A DNA stretch of 64,000 nt, from positions 50,708,001 to 50,772,000 of the forward strand of contig JAFFJZ010000001.1 in the NCBI GenBank assembly GCA_018340375.1, read 5' to 3'. How positions within the stretch are numbered: the stretch's first letter is position 1; the number at the start of each line of letters is the position of its first letter. This DNA is from Gonatopus flavifemur (Eukaryota; Arthropoda; Insecta; Hymenoptera; Dryinidae). The position numbers and the translations under genes were made by a program. The notes beneath the pieces are model-generated. The model made no database searches. It saw only the letters and a list, made by a program, of their open reading frames with translations, and was not told the origin of the DNA. This document shows positions 37,701 to 50,439 of the stretch, in pieces.

Positions 37701-40700
37701 CCACCCTTTGAATCATGTGTCGTAGTCACGTACTATATTGCGAAAGGAAGGACGGTGATATTAACCGACGAATTAAAAGGTAAACTGAATTTCGCTTGAT
37801 ACCCGAATATCAATTCATAACGAAAGTTTGTATACACGATGATGAATAAATTTCAGAAAAAGAAGAAAAAAATTGAGTGGTACGTGCGGTGGATCACAAG
37901 ATCTCAAATGAGCATAACTCCCATCCGTGCTTTTCCTTTCATTTCTCTTGCTCGAATAAATGTGGAGTATCCTTCTCGTTTACGCACACAACAGAGCGGA
38001 AGCGTGTCCGATACTACGTAAAGTACTCAGCGAATGGACAACTTACCATGGAAAATGAAAGTCGTTTCACGTTTGTATTTTTATACGTATAAATATTGAC
38101 ATTATTCTTTTGTAGAAGTGATATAGAATTTTATTATAGAATATAATAAAGATTGTTCACACCGTGTAGAAAAGTTTTAATCCTAACCCCAGATTTTCTA
38201 GGATACATGGAATACATCACTGGAATGTTATTCTCTCCTTTGACCTGATCATCAGTTTCCCAAACACGCATAGAGAAATTCTATCGAGAAAAGAAAAAAT
38301 CAATCGACATTGTTCATCTGTTCCTTTTGTTTCTTCATAAACGTTTTGTAAACATCCGTGAGAATAATCCTCCTGAGTGCTGAACATCTTAAAAGATCCG
38401 TTAACGGTATATACTTTCTTCTTTGACGAAATCAAAACGCCTCATCAACCTTTTAATTAAATTCCTCGCGCTCTGATCTATACTTTTTTCCAGATCGATC
38501 AATTCTTTCAATGAAAATACAAGAGCCGAACTCTTACGCGTATTTTTCGTTGTATGAAAAATTCTTCTCATTTTTTCTCACATCTCTTCACTCTTTTCAA
38601 TCTCTCTCATAAAAATGTAATTAACAAATTCTTGCACGCCGAATACAATAACCGTGAAAAATTCAAGTAACTCTGCGTCATGATGATAACTATTCAGTGA
38701 CGATCGAAGCTGGGTCGCAATTATCCACAAGTAATTATTATATCTCTACACCGAGTATGCAAATCATTGAATGCGTTTCGATCGTTTTCAGAATGATATA
38801 TGGTATCAAAGTAGCATGCACCGTTGATACTTTGTTGCCAACTTAGAAGGAATATTCAACCTTTCGTGCCCGTGCCATGGCAGGTATAAATTATGATGAT
38901 TAACTTCACGATTATCTCGACGCGGTGAATAAATTTTGAATTAAGAACAATATTGTTACGAAAGCGACGGTTTATTCTCACCAATGAAAACCTACTTACC
39001 TGAGTTTGAAGTTGAATAAAAAACAACAACAAATATAATATATCTTTGCCGCTAGAATTGTATCTGGGTTAAAAACGAGTGGTCTGTCCTCCGGCTAATA
39101 CGCGAAATTACTTGGAATGGAACGTCCAATCAACCGATCTTGTATTAAACTCCTTGACAGGTACACGAGTATTATTACTGGATAATGAACGAAGGTTCAT
39201 TTATCCATTGAATCACGATTGAATAAGAAATTCAAGTAAAAACAAATATTATCTGATGGTTGAGGGTTGCGCGAATTTCTCAATCCCTTTACAATCCCTT
39301 CTCACAATCTCGTAGTATCATTGAAGTCCAGTATTCCGCAGAATCCATGGAAAACATGACGATGTTATACGTAGTTGTACGTGGGAAGGATGGAAGATAG
39401 TAGTAATGAATCGTATCGAAGTGGAGTCATTCAAATGAATTTCATAGTTGCGTTAGTTACCTATGCCAGGTAAAGTATCACATTCGCCCTTACTTTTACG
39501 TGAATGATATTACGTGTATCTTCACGATCGGAGTACTTTTACAAGTATTCCTATCTTGATTCGAAAATAATGATTCATTGCGTGCATGGGATACAAATTA
39601 ATGATACGTTCAACTACTCACTGAATTCTACTGACTGAAATCGATGTCTGTAAGCTAAGAGGTAATTATATTCCCTTTATGTAAAGAGATTCGATTCATG
39701 ATTTAATTCTAATCTGCTTACGAGTGAAAAAAATGTATTTTCACATGTTGTTTGTAATTAAGATATTCCGTATCCTACTTTTCCTTAAATCATTTAAGAC
39801 TGGCCATTTCGTTCGTTTAAAATAATATATCGTGTTGTACATTATGGTATTCAATCCTATTTATATCATATTCCACGAACTCACTTCCCGACTTCGAGGA
39901 GTAAAAAGTAATTAATCGCACGTTTAGAGTGGATTCGTTCTTCTGAATACCATATGTGTTTGTAGAAACATTGAAGAGTCGAAAACTATCGATTATATCT
40001 TGTGGTACCCATTTCAAAATTGTTACGATAAATTCTCGTTTTCTACTGCTCAGTCGCATGGGAAAAGGGATTTTGTAATGCACTATTATTGTTATGAGCA
40101 TTGAAGAAACTTTGTACGGTAATGATGGTAGCTAGGTGAGATTTTACGATCTTGATATCCGACGCCAGAAAATTTCATTTTCAAATCACTTTTCATTTCT
40201 CTGTGACATTTTTCATGGAGAATGAAATCAAGTTAAGCACTGAATGAGATAATTTATTCGAATGAATCGCAAAATATTTGCATGTATCTTTGTTTTTTAT
40301 TATTCGAAGGCGTGGTCGAATACTGTTCGATTGATCAAGATATTGGAACATGCGCTTTCATGTTCATTATTGGTCTCACAAAATTACTGAATCGAATGAT
40401 AATAATTGAAATACAATACAAAGGTGGAATGTAAAGGTCATGCGAGCTCAATTCACTTCGAGAACTGTGCCTAATTATTATAGGAAACCAGTTAGAAATT
40501 CGCATTTTGAGCACAGAAAACTGTATTTCTTGTTCTTAAAATGTATGTTTTTTGAGAATTTCTTTTCTCTATGCGTAAACCAACTTAGGACCAACTTTTA
40601 CAAAGAAAATTTTCAAAACAAAGCTCTAATACGCTACCAACTTTTTAGTATTCCCATCGCGTCGAGCTCTTCTTTCGCAGGAATGAATAAGACGTTCAAC

Positions 40701-40954
40701 GTGTTACAACTTCGCAACGCACAACGTAGTAATACCACCCAGTAGATTCACCCATTCCGTTATGATCTGAATGACAATTCGCTTGACGTTAATACTATGA
40801 CTGAATAGAATCCATGCCAGACTTGTGTTTTTGATACAAGTACTATGAACCTTGGTTTAATTATCTTCAAGACACCATTCAAACTTCTGCGAAGGATACT
40901 CTAACAATTAAGCTTCTGTTTCCACACTTCCGCGTTAGAGGTAGTGCATAGGAT
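34762..40954. other. Intergenic DNA, one transposon fragment
   Basis: It holds a fragment of the GCTGTGACAGC family at 36230..36480. No exon with supporting splice sites or codon bias was recognised in the remaining 6 kb. Confidence 0.5.
36230..36480. mobile_element. GCTGTGACAGC-family fragment
   Basis: It shares CTACCCAGCAAAATCAGATC and CGCTGTCATAGCGAATT with the other copies; the terminal CACGG ends are missing. Confidence 0.45.
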
Positions 40955-41055
40955 AAATGTTGTTGAAGTTCGAATCGTTTATAAAAACGAAACGAAAATT
41001 CAAACTCACAAAATCTGAGAAATCATCGGTATTTATTTTCATGAATTAACCCCTT

Positions 41056-41929
41056 CCCAGGTAGGAATTAACAAATGGCCCAAGCTGGGCCCGATCTTGG
41101 CCCAATTATGACTTATATTGGGCCGTAATCCATGAGGAAAAATGATCCAAGCTTGGTGAAAGGTTGGGATGATAACCTCGTGCCAGGTTTGGTACTCAAT
41201 ATTGGGCCAGAATGCAATGCCAAGCGCGGGTCAATGTCTCATGATATATGTATTATGAGTATTTTGAAGCTTGGCTCACACGATTAAACCGGACCTGGCC
41301 CAAGTTGTGTATATCAACTTTTGCCATGCTTCAACCTGATTCTTCAAACATACTTCTCGGAGAAGAAAATGACGTCATTTTTCATGCCATCCCTGCTAAA
41401 AATTTCCCATAAAAAACGATAAGATTTTGAGCAGGGATATCGGTAAAACTCTGTAAAAATCATAAACATTGGTTGTACATTGGCCCATTATTGGTTCACC
41501 ATGCTTGGAAGTTCAATGTTTTGCCAAACTTCAACCACTTGTTGTAATGACATTCCCTACGAAACGTGGTATAGATTCTCAAATAACAAATGGTTTAATA
41601 TTGGGTCGATATTGGTTCGCCATGCCTGGCAGCTTAATGTTTCGCCAATCTTGAACCACTTGTTGTATAGGTATTCCTTATGAAACATGGTGTGGGTTAT
41701 CAAGTAACAAACGGTTTTATATTGGGTTGATATTGGTTCGCCATGTTTGGCAGCCCAATATTTTGCCAAGCTTGCACCAGTTGTCATATTGGCATTTCCT
41801 ATGAAACCCGGTATGGTTTCTAGAATGAACAACGGTTGTATATTGGACCAATATTGGTTCGCGATGCTTGGCAGCCCAGTATTTTTCCAAGCATGTGCCA
41901 GTTGTCAATATTGGCATTTCCTACCTGGG
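41056..41929. mobile_element. CCCAGGTAGGAA-ended element with tandem 121-bp units
   Basis: The ends CCCAGGTAGGAA and TTCCTACCTGGG are inverted copies. The left third contains GGGCCAAG/TTGGCCCA words; the right part is the tandem array described separately. Length 874 bp, with no coding capacity. Several overlapping open frames here are shadows of the tandem unit. Confidence 0.8.
41471..41929. repeat. Four tandem copies of a 121-bp unit
   Basis: The anchor TTGGTTCGCCATGCTTGG-like sequence occurs at 41491, 41612, 41733 and 41854, exactly 121 bases apart each time. Each unit also carries CCAA.CTT, ACCACTTGTTGT or ACCAGTTGTC, and CATTCCCTACGAAAC or a variant. Confidence 0.9.
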
Positions 41930-42254
41930 ATTGGAACTGGAAACATTGTTTGAAGAATATATCGCAGGATTTTGGGTCTTTAACAGCTGAGGATTTCGTT
42001 ATTCAGAAACCAATTCGTTTCAATGAACGATTCAGACTCCAGCAACATGAGAATGTACTATAAAATTCTCCACATTGAGAAAATTTTTTAGTTACAATGC
42101 CCATGACCTAATTTGGTGGGAGCCTATGTAAGGGCAGCTCAAAAACGATGAGTTGAAAATATAAAACGCCGAGCTACGAAATAAATCAAACAAAAGCGTA
42201 GTATTTTTAAAAGCAATCTTCAGTGCCGGGGTTATTTGGGGTTGACTCGCTTTA

Positions 42255-42526
42255 CACTGTAAAAAACAATCTGAAATTTAATGTATCAGATGGATATGAA
42301 AATTCTGAAACTTGTAATTGGAATCAAGTTCAATCATGAATTCATGAAATTTACTGTAAAATGTATTAAAATTCATATACAAATGCATGAAAAATCATAA
42401 TTCTGTATGAGATATCATGAAATTTAATATGCAAAGTCAGAAAAGTTTTGAGAATTAATACAAAATTAATATGTTAATTGCTTCACATAAATTTATTTGA
42501 AATTCAGGAAGGAATTTTTTACAGTG
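42255..42526. mobile_element. TA-flanked CACTGTAAAAAA element
   Basis: The ends CACTGTAAAAAA and TTTTTTACAGTG have TA on both sides (42253..42254 and 42527..42528). The arms are AT-rich with ATGAAATTTA-type words. 272 bp. Confidence 0.8.
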
Positions 42527-42528
42527 TA

Positions 42529-42771
42529 CACTGAGAAAAATAATGATTAATATCAAGAATTTTAATTCATGAATACTGCCAAGAATAAAAATTCTTGATC
42601 AGAGCTGATATGTTATTAGCTCAAAAGAAATGGTCTTGAATCGAGAAAATATTTTTTAATTCGTGAAAAACTTTCTTAGGCCCATAACATATCATCTCTA
42701 ATCAAGAATTTTTATTCTTGGCAGTATTCATGAATTAAAATTCTTGATATTAATCATTATTTTCCTCAGTG
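42529..42771. mobile_element. TA-flanked element with 71-base near-perfect arms
   Basis: It starts CACTGAGAAAAATAATGATT, and the right arm is its reverse complement over about 71 bases with one or two changes. TA lies on both sides; the left TA is shared with the neighbouring element that ends at 42526. Confidence 0.88.
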
Positions 42772-43082
42772 TAGTCTTAAAACGCCCTCGGTTACGTTTG
42801 TGATATGTAGTTTTATTTAGTTTTTATAACAAAAATTTTATTAAGCCTAGTGCTCAATCCGGCACTGCCCACGACAACGTCAAATAAAAAAATGAAGTTG
42901 CCTCAACTGAAACGATAGTTGTCGTTTCAATGACATTTTTTGATGTATTTCACTTAATTTTCAGCGATGACAACTGAACATTTCTCAAATCACATCACAC
43001 ATCGCAAGGATCACAAAAAACACTGACATCGGAGCACGACTTTGTCCGTTCATAATATTTTGACACCTCATTTTCAAGATAC

Positions 43083-43300
43083 ACCCAGAAAAATGATTTA
43101 CTTGAATTTGAACTTACTTGATTCAAGGTGATACCAGCGGCGTGGCAGCAGCCAAATCGTTTATGACAAACTACGGCCAAACGATTCATGTTGATCAAGA
43201 TATCACTCTGTATAGCACTTTTCTGATATTCAAATAGAAATTTAGTTGATTCAAACAAAATTTAGTCAATCCAAATAAATCCAAGTATAAAATTTTTTCG
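43083..43300. mobile_element. Possible worn inverted-repeat element
   Basis: The left (GAAAAATGATTTACTTGAAT) and right (GAAAAAATTTTATACTTGGA, other strand) arms are similar. The centre is G+C-richer and has its own small hairpin (AAATCGTTT ... AAACGATT). Confidence 0.4.
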
Positions 43301-46300
43301 ATGTATTTATGCGAAGTCCCTTTGGAGGGAAAAACATTTCAATTTTTTGACAATCCCAAAGTGACCTCATCTTTGAATGATGGAAAAATGTATCAATCCA
43401 TCAATATTAATAACTATTATATTCAGATACCCCCTGCATTATGATTTCCTGCTACGTATGTATGCAACGAGAAGTTGCTACAACTCAGGCGTCGAGTAGT
43501 TACATTTGATAAATTCATTGAACGAACATTACCATTGACTTTTGAATTATTATTTCGTATTGAAATGATAATACCAACATTCACTGTTGTATAGTGAAAG
43601 AAAAACCATCGCGAATTTGTTCCCACAATGATGGAATAACGGACACGCGCGGATGTCTAAAATGAGAATACTTGAACGATTCTGTACATTGATTAGCATA
43701 CAGCATCAGGATTCTTCAGACTCGATATGAATTTGAGATAAAAATAGATGGGAAAGATGTGATACGAAACTAAGTTTTATCTATGAATCCTAGAATTATG
43801 TGCATAGTGAATAGATCTGATTACGTGATCGCGTAACCACTTGTTCGAATAAGGTTCTGCCGAATTTTGGTGAAAGTGAAAGCCTCTGCCGAAGAGAAGA
43901 AGAGAAAAACAAAAACGGTCTAAACAAGGGAAGGGAGATAGAGAGGTCCAGTGAAAACGAGATCTATTTATTGTGGCCCATATATTATAATGTACCCTCA
44001 AGTTGACTGGACTCGAGTAATGTGTACTATCTCGTTCGTCGATCGTAGAAATCGTTAAATGATCAAAGGAACAGATTACGTGTCCTCGAGAGAGGAAACC
44101 CGAGATCGGAGAAACCGAGAGATCGGTTTGTCGAATCTTTTACACACGCACCGTTATTAAATTGACACAGGGAATTCGAGTGATCCGATGAAAATTCATC
44201 AATAAACGTCAATGGGTTATGGTCCAACGATTAATTTGTGAATTTATCGAAAAATGAATTTTATATGTATTAGGCGATGCTTATCGCGCTTTTGTATCTT
44301 TTATCTATATATTTTCAAAGGAATTTAGATATTGTTGTATCGAATTCGGTGAGAAAATTTGGTATCTCTCTTATGGATCGTGTATTTCAAACCATGTCGT
44401 GTCATTCTGCAAAGAAGTTCCATGTCTTATATTTGTTACTCAATACTTATCTTAGAACTTTTTTCTAAAATGTCATCCACGTTCACAGAGTACGGAACCA
44501 GATTGCTAAACCGATCCCACCTTACATCGCCTACGAGACCCCCCGGAAAAGCGATGAAATGGCCGCGGTATGTTCGTACCATGTCTGTTCAGCAAACGGG
44601 AATGAAGATTTAAATATACATCTCGTTTCCAAACTATCGCTCGATGCGAGAAAATTCAATACCATAGAATTATCATGCAATTAATATAAAAGCATGAAAG
44701 ATCGATGAATCGATAACGTCATGATCGATTAATTTCATCTCAACAATCTTTCTTTGAGCGTCCAAAATGTGGCAGAACGTTTTTGCTCTTGCGATTATTC
44801 TCATTCTGTACCGTCCATTATACGATGATGAATGGATCATTGACGTTGGAACTCTGGGAGTTTTTATTGAGTGTGGAATAAAGAAGTCTATAATCGTAAA
44901 CCTGGATAAAATCGCTGTTTCCTGTCATGTATGATACGGTTATTGCGATGAATACAGTAATAATAATTCATTTCATCGTCTTTCGTAAAAGACTCAACAC
45001 CTGATTACGGTCTACAAGATACACCGATATTTCCATGGATATTTTCTTTGGAATATTTGACAAAACAAAGAGAATTATTCTCAATCTAAGAAGAGAAACT
45101 ATCGAGGGATACGATTTTGATATCAAAATCGTTAACACATCGGTGTTGCGTCGGATATCGACATCTATCCATGAAGAAAATATGAAATTGACATTTGTAA
45201 AAATGTCTAGACGGAAGAAGCTTTATATATACACACGACACGGTAAATGTGTCCCAACGAATAATGTAAATCCGTATAACGTGACATTTTTTTTCTGTGT
45301 AGTACACAGAAGTGAAAAGATCTGGAATGAAAGCGATGAAAGGCACATTAAAACGATGACATTATAATTATTTAAATTCATTTCGAAATATATCAGTAGA
45401 TTCCATTTGAATAATAAATGCTAATGTCTGTGTGTGAATTTTACCAATGAATTTATCTGGGAGAGTATGCTGCATAATATCTTGAATTGATGGGATTCAT
45501 TAGACACGTGATCGATATGTCAACGGTCTCAATCGATATCCACTCTCTTGAACACGATACTTTTACAACTGGGGATTAGGTCGTTGGAAAGTGATGTGTG
45601 ACACTGATGTGCAGTAGTGTCAAACGTTTTACATACACTAGCTAAGGAGAAGAATTCTCCACTCGTTCTCAATTATCATTACTAAAAATTATGAGGTTCA
45701 GATATAGGTGAATTCAGGGAAAATTTACTCATTCTGTCTAAATTAGAATTATCGTGGATTATTCTAATGAGTTTGACGGGGTTCTGATGGCAGCAAAACG
45801 TCATCATGCTTGTCGCGACTCGAACTGAATCGAGTCCAGGGGATGAAGTTTCAGTCAGATAAATTATCAACATCCCTTCCAAGGAGTGCCTTCGTAGGAC
45901 TTTACTCGAGAAGAAATGACTGCATTTATCAAGATATTTCTATCACGACGATTATTCCACTTTGACAAATAATGGCCTATCTTAATGTGTAATTTCATGT
46001 TGCAAGACTGTGGGTTTCATAATTAATTGTCATAATTATAGCGTGTGTACATATCCGTTTTATTGTGTTTCTTTTACACGCTGCATAAATGAATTCAGTC
46101 CTTTGTCATCGTATAACATTTATAGGTTCACAATAATGAATTCGTAAACATTGATTTCGTGTGAAGGGAAAGTATGTGCGAGACACGCTGATATTCACAC
46201 TTTTCACATTCTTCGAGGAAGCAAATCAACTTCATCAAACGTGAAACGATTGGCATGCATGCGAATGACTACAGAGCACGAAGGAAAAATGATGGTGACT

Positions 46301-49300
46301 GTAATCTCTTCAAAATAGTATTCGAAAAAGAATAGTCGTGTATCTAAACATCCCGTACAAAAAAGGGAAGAAACGTATGACAACATTCATCCATTCTCTT
46401 CCATTGAAGTATAGCAATGGAACTCGAGTTTCAGTGCACAATCCAGCTTATATGGGCAAGTCACTTCAATAAAGTTTGATTGAAAACTTGGTTTAGGTGA
46501 ATCGTTTCCGATACGTGGATTGTGAAATATGTCAGCTATAAGAACAATAAGTGGAATCACAGTTATATATGTGTCTCTAAAGTGAATCCAATAAGTTGTA
46601 TTCTTGAAATAGAGTCACATAACATGGCAACTCTTGAGTTTTCTACATAAAACAACCAGTCGAGTGGGATACAGCGAAATTTCACCAAATACATTAATCG
46701 CTGTGTAAAAAATAATATTAATTGTAATAGGTTCATCATCGTCCTCCTCCGATACATTCAAAACCACCGAAAACATATGTCCTGAAAAAACTTTCATCCT
46801 ATGATTCGCGGTTTATTTTTACTCATGCTCTACATCAACGATTCGAATTTCAAGTCAATTTTCTTTTAGACATATACACAAAACTTTCATATTCGGAGAT
46901 TATTTTTATTCCATAAAAGAGAAACTTGAAATAAATATTCATATACTTCTAATTGTATCAATTCGATGTAAAGAGCCCAACATTGTTTACAGAAAAAAGG
47001 AATGTTCCAGAATTTCGAAATATCTACACATGAAACTACGCGATGTGGCGAAAGTAAACTTTAAACGAAACGCACAATAAAATGCTTGGGTTCTTCCGCT
47101 CTTATAGCCGTTGATACGAAGTGTGCATGGGTACTTCGTAACATCACGTAACATGCTTCTCGAATTACAACAACACTGTTACCAGAAAAGATATCTAAAA
47201 AAGGAGAGGGTGCTGTGATACTGCTGCTGATGTTGTTCGCGTGTCCAGTCGCGATATGTACTGTTACTGCCTCGCTTGACGATCCATCTATTCGTTTATC
47301 AAAGCACGCAATACGTACTTTTCCCGCCAAGACTACTTTTTATTATTATTTTCTCATACCTTCTGCACAAGAGTGCATTGAATGCTCGAAAATTCAAGCA
47401 TTCGATAATGAGGCTTTATTCTTCGTGATCTGTATCTATGTGAAGAATCAAATGATGCCATTAAGATCGTTTATTCATCGCAGACAGGTTTTGTAAAGAC
47501 AAGAACGTGATTACAATAACATCCATCGGATCTTGAGTGATGTAATACGATGGCCAGATTCAAAGTCAATTGAGATTTTCAAATCAATTTAGAACGCAAA
47601 ATGTCTCGAGAGAGTGAAAGATCAAATTTCGCTACCGCTCTAATGGCAAAACCAGTCTCCTCATTGTTGTAACAGATTTCGCAATTATGTGCCCGTATAG
47701 AAGTTTTGCTTTGCAAATTTTGCAAAAGCGATGATCGTATCATTAGATAATATATTAGCGTATTATCGCTTAGAGGGATTGGGAAATCATTCGAACGCGC
47801 AAGTACATTTTCATTCGATAATAAAATTTCAACTGTACACATTATGAAAATTTATAATTGCAAATTGTGTGTTAAACTTGGATGAGCATCGTTGTGGAAT
47901 TCCGATTTCTGTAATGAAATTATATTTGTTGACACGTTAGATTCCCATATTACGCAAGTTAGTTTATATTTAATTGAATAATTTCTAAATATGTCGTCAA
48001 ACTACTGAATTTCTTCATACATTTATTTATATAATAGTTTGGAATGTTCAATTGAAACAATTAAGAGAAAGATTCAGGTAGTGAAGGATCATGTCAAATT
48101 CGAGCTATTGCAATTAGATATTATCTCAACACCCCCAGGAAAGCCATTTTCTCAGCAACTTCAGCGCAACTTTTGCCGATGAGGCTAAAAATTTTGCTGC
48201 AGCAGCAAATATTCAGTTGAAAGAATTATTCTCCTTCGAAGTCTCAAATATGTCTTACGCAACAAATTTAGATCAGTTCGAGATATAGTAATATTTCCTA
48301 ACATTCGAGTACTTGGAAATATACCTCATTCTTGATATTTTGACACATTTTGAAGTTTGAAATATTCATATAAAGTGTCGTGCGAAATTTGTTCTTCATC
48401 GTCCAAATTTGTATTGTAACTCCTTCGTTCGGAAGGCATAACATACGTTACAGCTTCCACGTGTGTGAATTTTCAGTTTTTATTTGCGAAAGTTTGACGA
48501 TAGATATTAGAGTGGATTCTGTAATTAGAAACTAACCGTACCATCATTACAACTTCTGGAACACTCTCGTCCCCCTTGAGACTCCCAATTAATTTTGTGA
48601 AATTATGAATCAGGAGAATTGAAAAATTCAGGTACGCGGCAAAGTTCTGTATATATATATATTTCATAAATTGTAAATTATAAGACGATGAATTTCTAAA
48701 TCAACACCTTCGTGAAAGAACTTGAATTTATTCACTTATTCGTTCCTCTACTTTCCCTACAAAAACTAATTACTGTCGTTTTATTGAGCCACTGATGATC
48801 CAGTAATGCTAGAAGAGATCCGTTAATGGCCCTTCGAAATGCCACGAATGGCCGTGTTGACGTGTTTACCGAGGTGTTTACTTTCTATTTTAATTTAGGA
48901 ATTTGATGGAGAAAATATGAATCCTCGACTCCCTTCAGCACGTAAAAACCTTTGACCATAACATTTTCATTCTCATAGGTATGAAGAATTTATATCCTTG
49001 ATTAAATTTCTATGCAAATGAATGAATTGGAACAACATATCTTTCACCGCGGTATACGGTTAAATAGATTTTTATCAAATCCGCATTCCAGAAAAGTTAA
49101 TATAGAATCGCGTCGGATCCATATCCAACGGAATATTATTACTTTGTTTATTCTTTTCTGGTATACGCTAGAAGATGAAATTCAAATATAATAAAAAGCT
49201 GTACACGAATATTTATACTAACGTTGGGAAATTATAAATACGGTAATTAAAAGGTGCCAGGCTGAGGATTTTCAAAAATTGGCTGTTTTTTTATTAGCTT

Positions 49301-49992
49301 TTGGCCAGCTTGTTGTGAGATTAGCATGTACGATAAGTATCTCTCTTTTATATCATAGACAAGGGATTCTCGTTTGCTGAATTTCGTTTGATGTTTGATA
49401 GAAGAAGATATGATACGCATTTTGTATGGAACAACGTTTGATTATCATTTTTAATGTGTTTGATGAGTTCGATACCCTGAAAACACTTCCTTATATAATA
49501 ATCATTAATTAAAAGTTAACCTTGTAGCTGGAAGTAAAAATACAAGTGATTTTGAGGACTAAGAATTTTAGGGGAACGGGTTTTCAATGAAACTTTTAAT
49601 TACCGTAGGTATCTGTAGGTATTTATTATTAGAATTGACAAATCTTCAACAGCATCGTACTTTACACACAAATTACAGGCGCGACATTTTGAAAGCCTCG
49701 TGGAAGATTTTTTGACGAGTTAGAAAAATGTGTGTAGAAATCTCTGCTGTTGTATGTTTCAATTACTGCGACTGTTGTTCGCTCTTAAGATCATTCTCCC
49801 AGTACAAAAGTTGATGAGTTACGAAAACAATACAATTTTCCATTCATTTTCATAAACAAAATCAATATGCATCCAGTACTGTCACCAACTTCAAAATCAA
49901 AGAAATTCAAAATTTAATTCGCATTTTTTTTTCCAGAAAAAGTGCTGTATATCCTTACTATGAACTTCTTTGGTGGTATTTTGGAAGCGTCT
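43301..49992. other. Intergenic DNA, no supported gene
   Basis: It contains a G+C-rich patch at 44470..44600, a fragment of the GCTGTGACAGC family at 48150..48260, and a TA run at 48650..48662. Open frames of 60-110 codons occur on both strands without splice or codon support. Confidence 0.5.
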
Positions 49993-50095
49993 CTGCTGAA
50001 AATGCCAGGCAAATCCGGATGAATCCTAGCAGTTCCTGGGACAAAAATCGAACAACTGCCAGGATCCATCCGGATTTGCCTGGCATTTTCAGCAG
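49993..50095. mobile_element. 103-bp near-perfect hairpin element
   Basis: The arms CTGCTGAAAATGCCAGGCAA and so on pair over about 45 bases with a short loop. A diverged single arm (CTGCTGAAAATACCAAGCAA) is present near 19853. Confidence 0.7.
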
Positions 50096-50207
50096 GACTA
50101 TAATTAACTGAACAAGTGGAATGAATGCAATGTTAATGCGGTTGCATTTCTTTTATTGAATCCGATAATCTATACCGTCCAATCTAATCTATTTGAAGAC
50201 TAAACTT

Positions 50208-50439
50208 CACGGAAAAAAAAATAACTGTGGTAGCTACTTACTTTTTTGGCACCCTTTTTTCATCGCTGTAGCTAAAATAATTGCAACTGAAGCTATTTTT
50301 TAGCTATCGCAGTAGGAAATCTGCGACAGCTCCATTTCTTGCTACGTGAGTAGCTAAGTGAGTGACTATGACAACTAAAAAATAGCTCCCGTAGCTAATT
50401 TTTAGCTATCCAAATGATGGCTAATTATTTTTTTCCGTG
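50208..50439. mobile_element. CACGGAAAAAAAAATAACTG element, TAGCTA-rich
   Basis: The ends CACGGAAAAAAAAATAA and TTATTTTTTTCCGTG are inverted. The interior is built of TAGCTA/GTAGCTAC words. A partial copy lies at 51085..51150. Confidence 0.72.

Larger units (their letters stand above)
40955..42052. mobile_element. Older repeat fragment split by the element at 41056..41929
   Basis: The left flank (TCGAATCGTTTATAAAAACG) and right flank (GATTCAGACTCCAGCAACAT) line up in order with an unbroken stretch at 29231..29455. Only this half of the TA-flanked composite element is recognisable here. Confidence 0.65.

Noticed and set aside
41469..42063. Cluster of overlapping frames of 60-90 codons on both strands
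   Set aside because: All are readings of the 121-bp tandem units, which happen to lack stops in several frames.
45035..45367. Plus-strand frame of 110 codons with an ATG
   Set aside because: An overlapping minus frame of similar length is also open, codons follow the AT-rich background, and nothing is recognisable.
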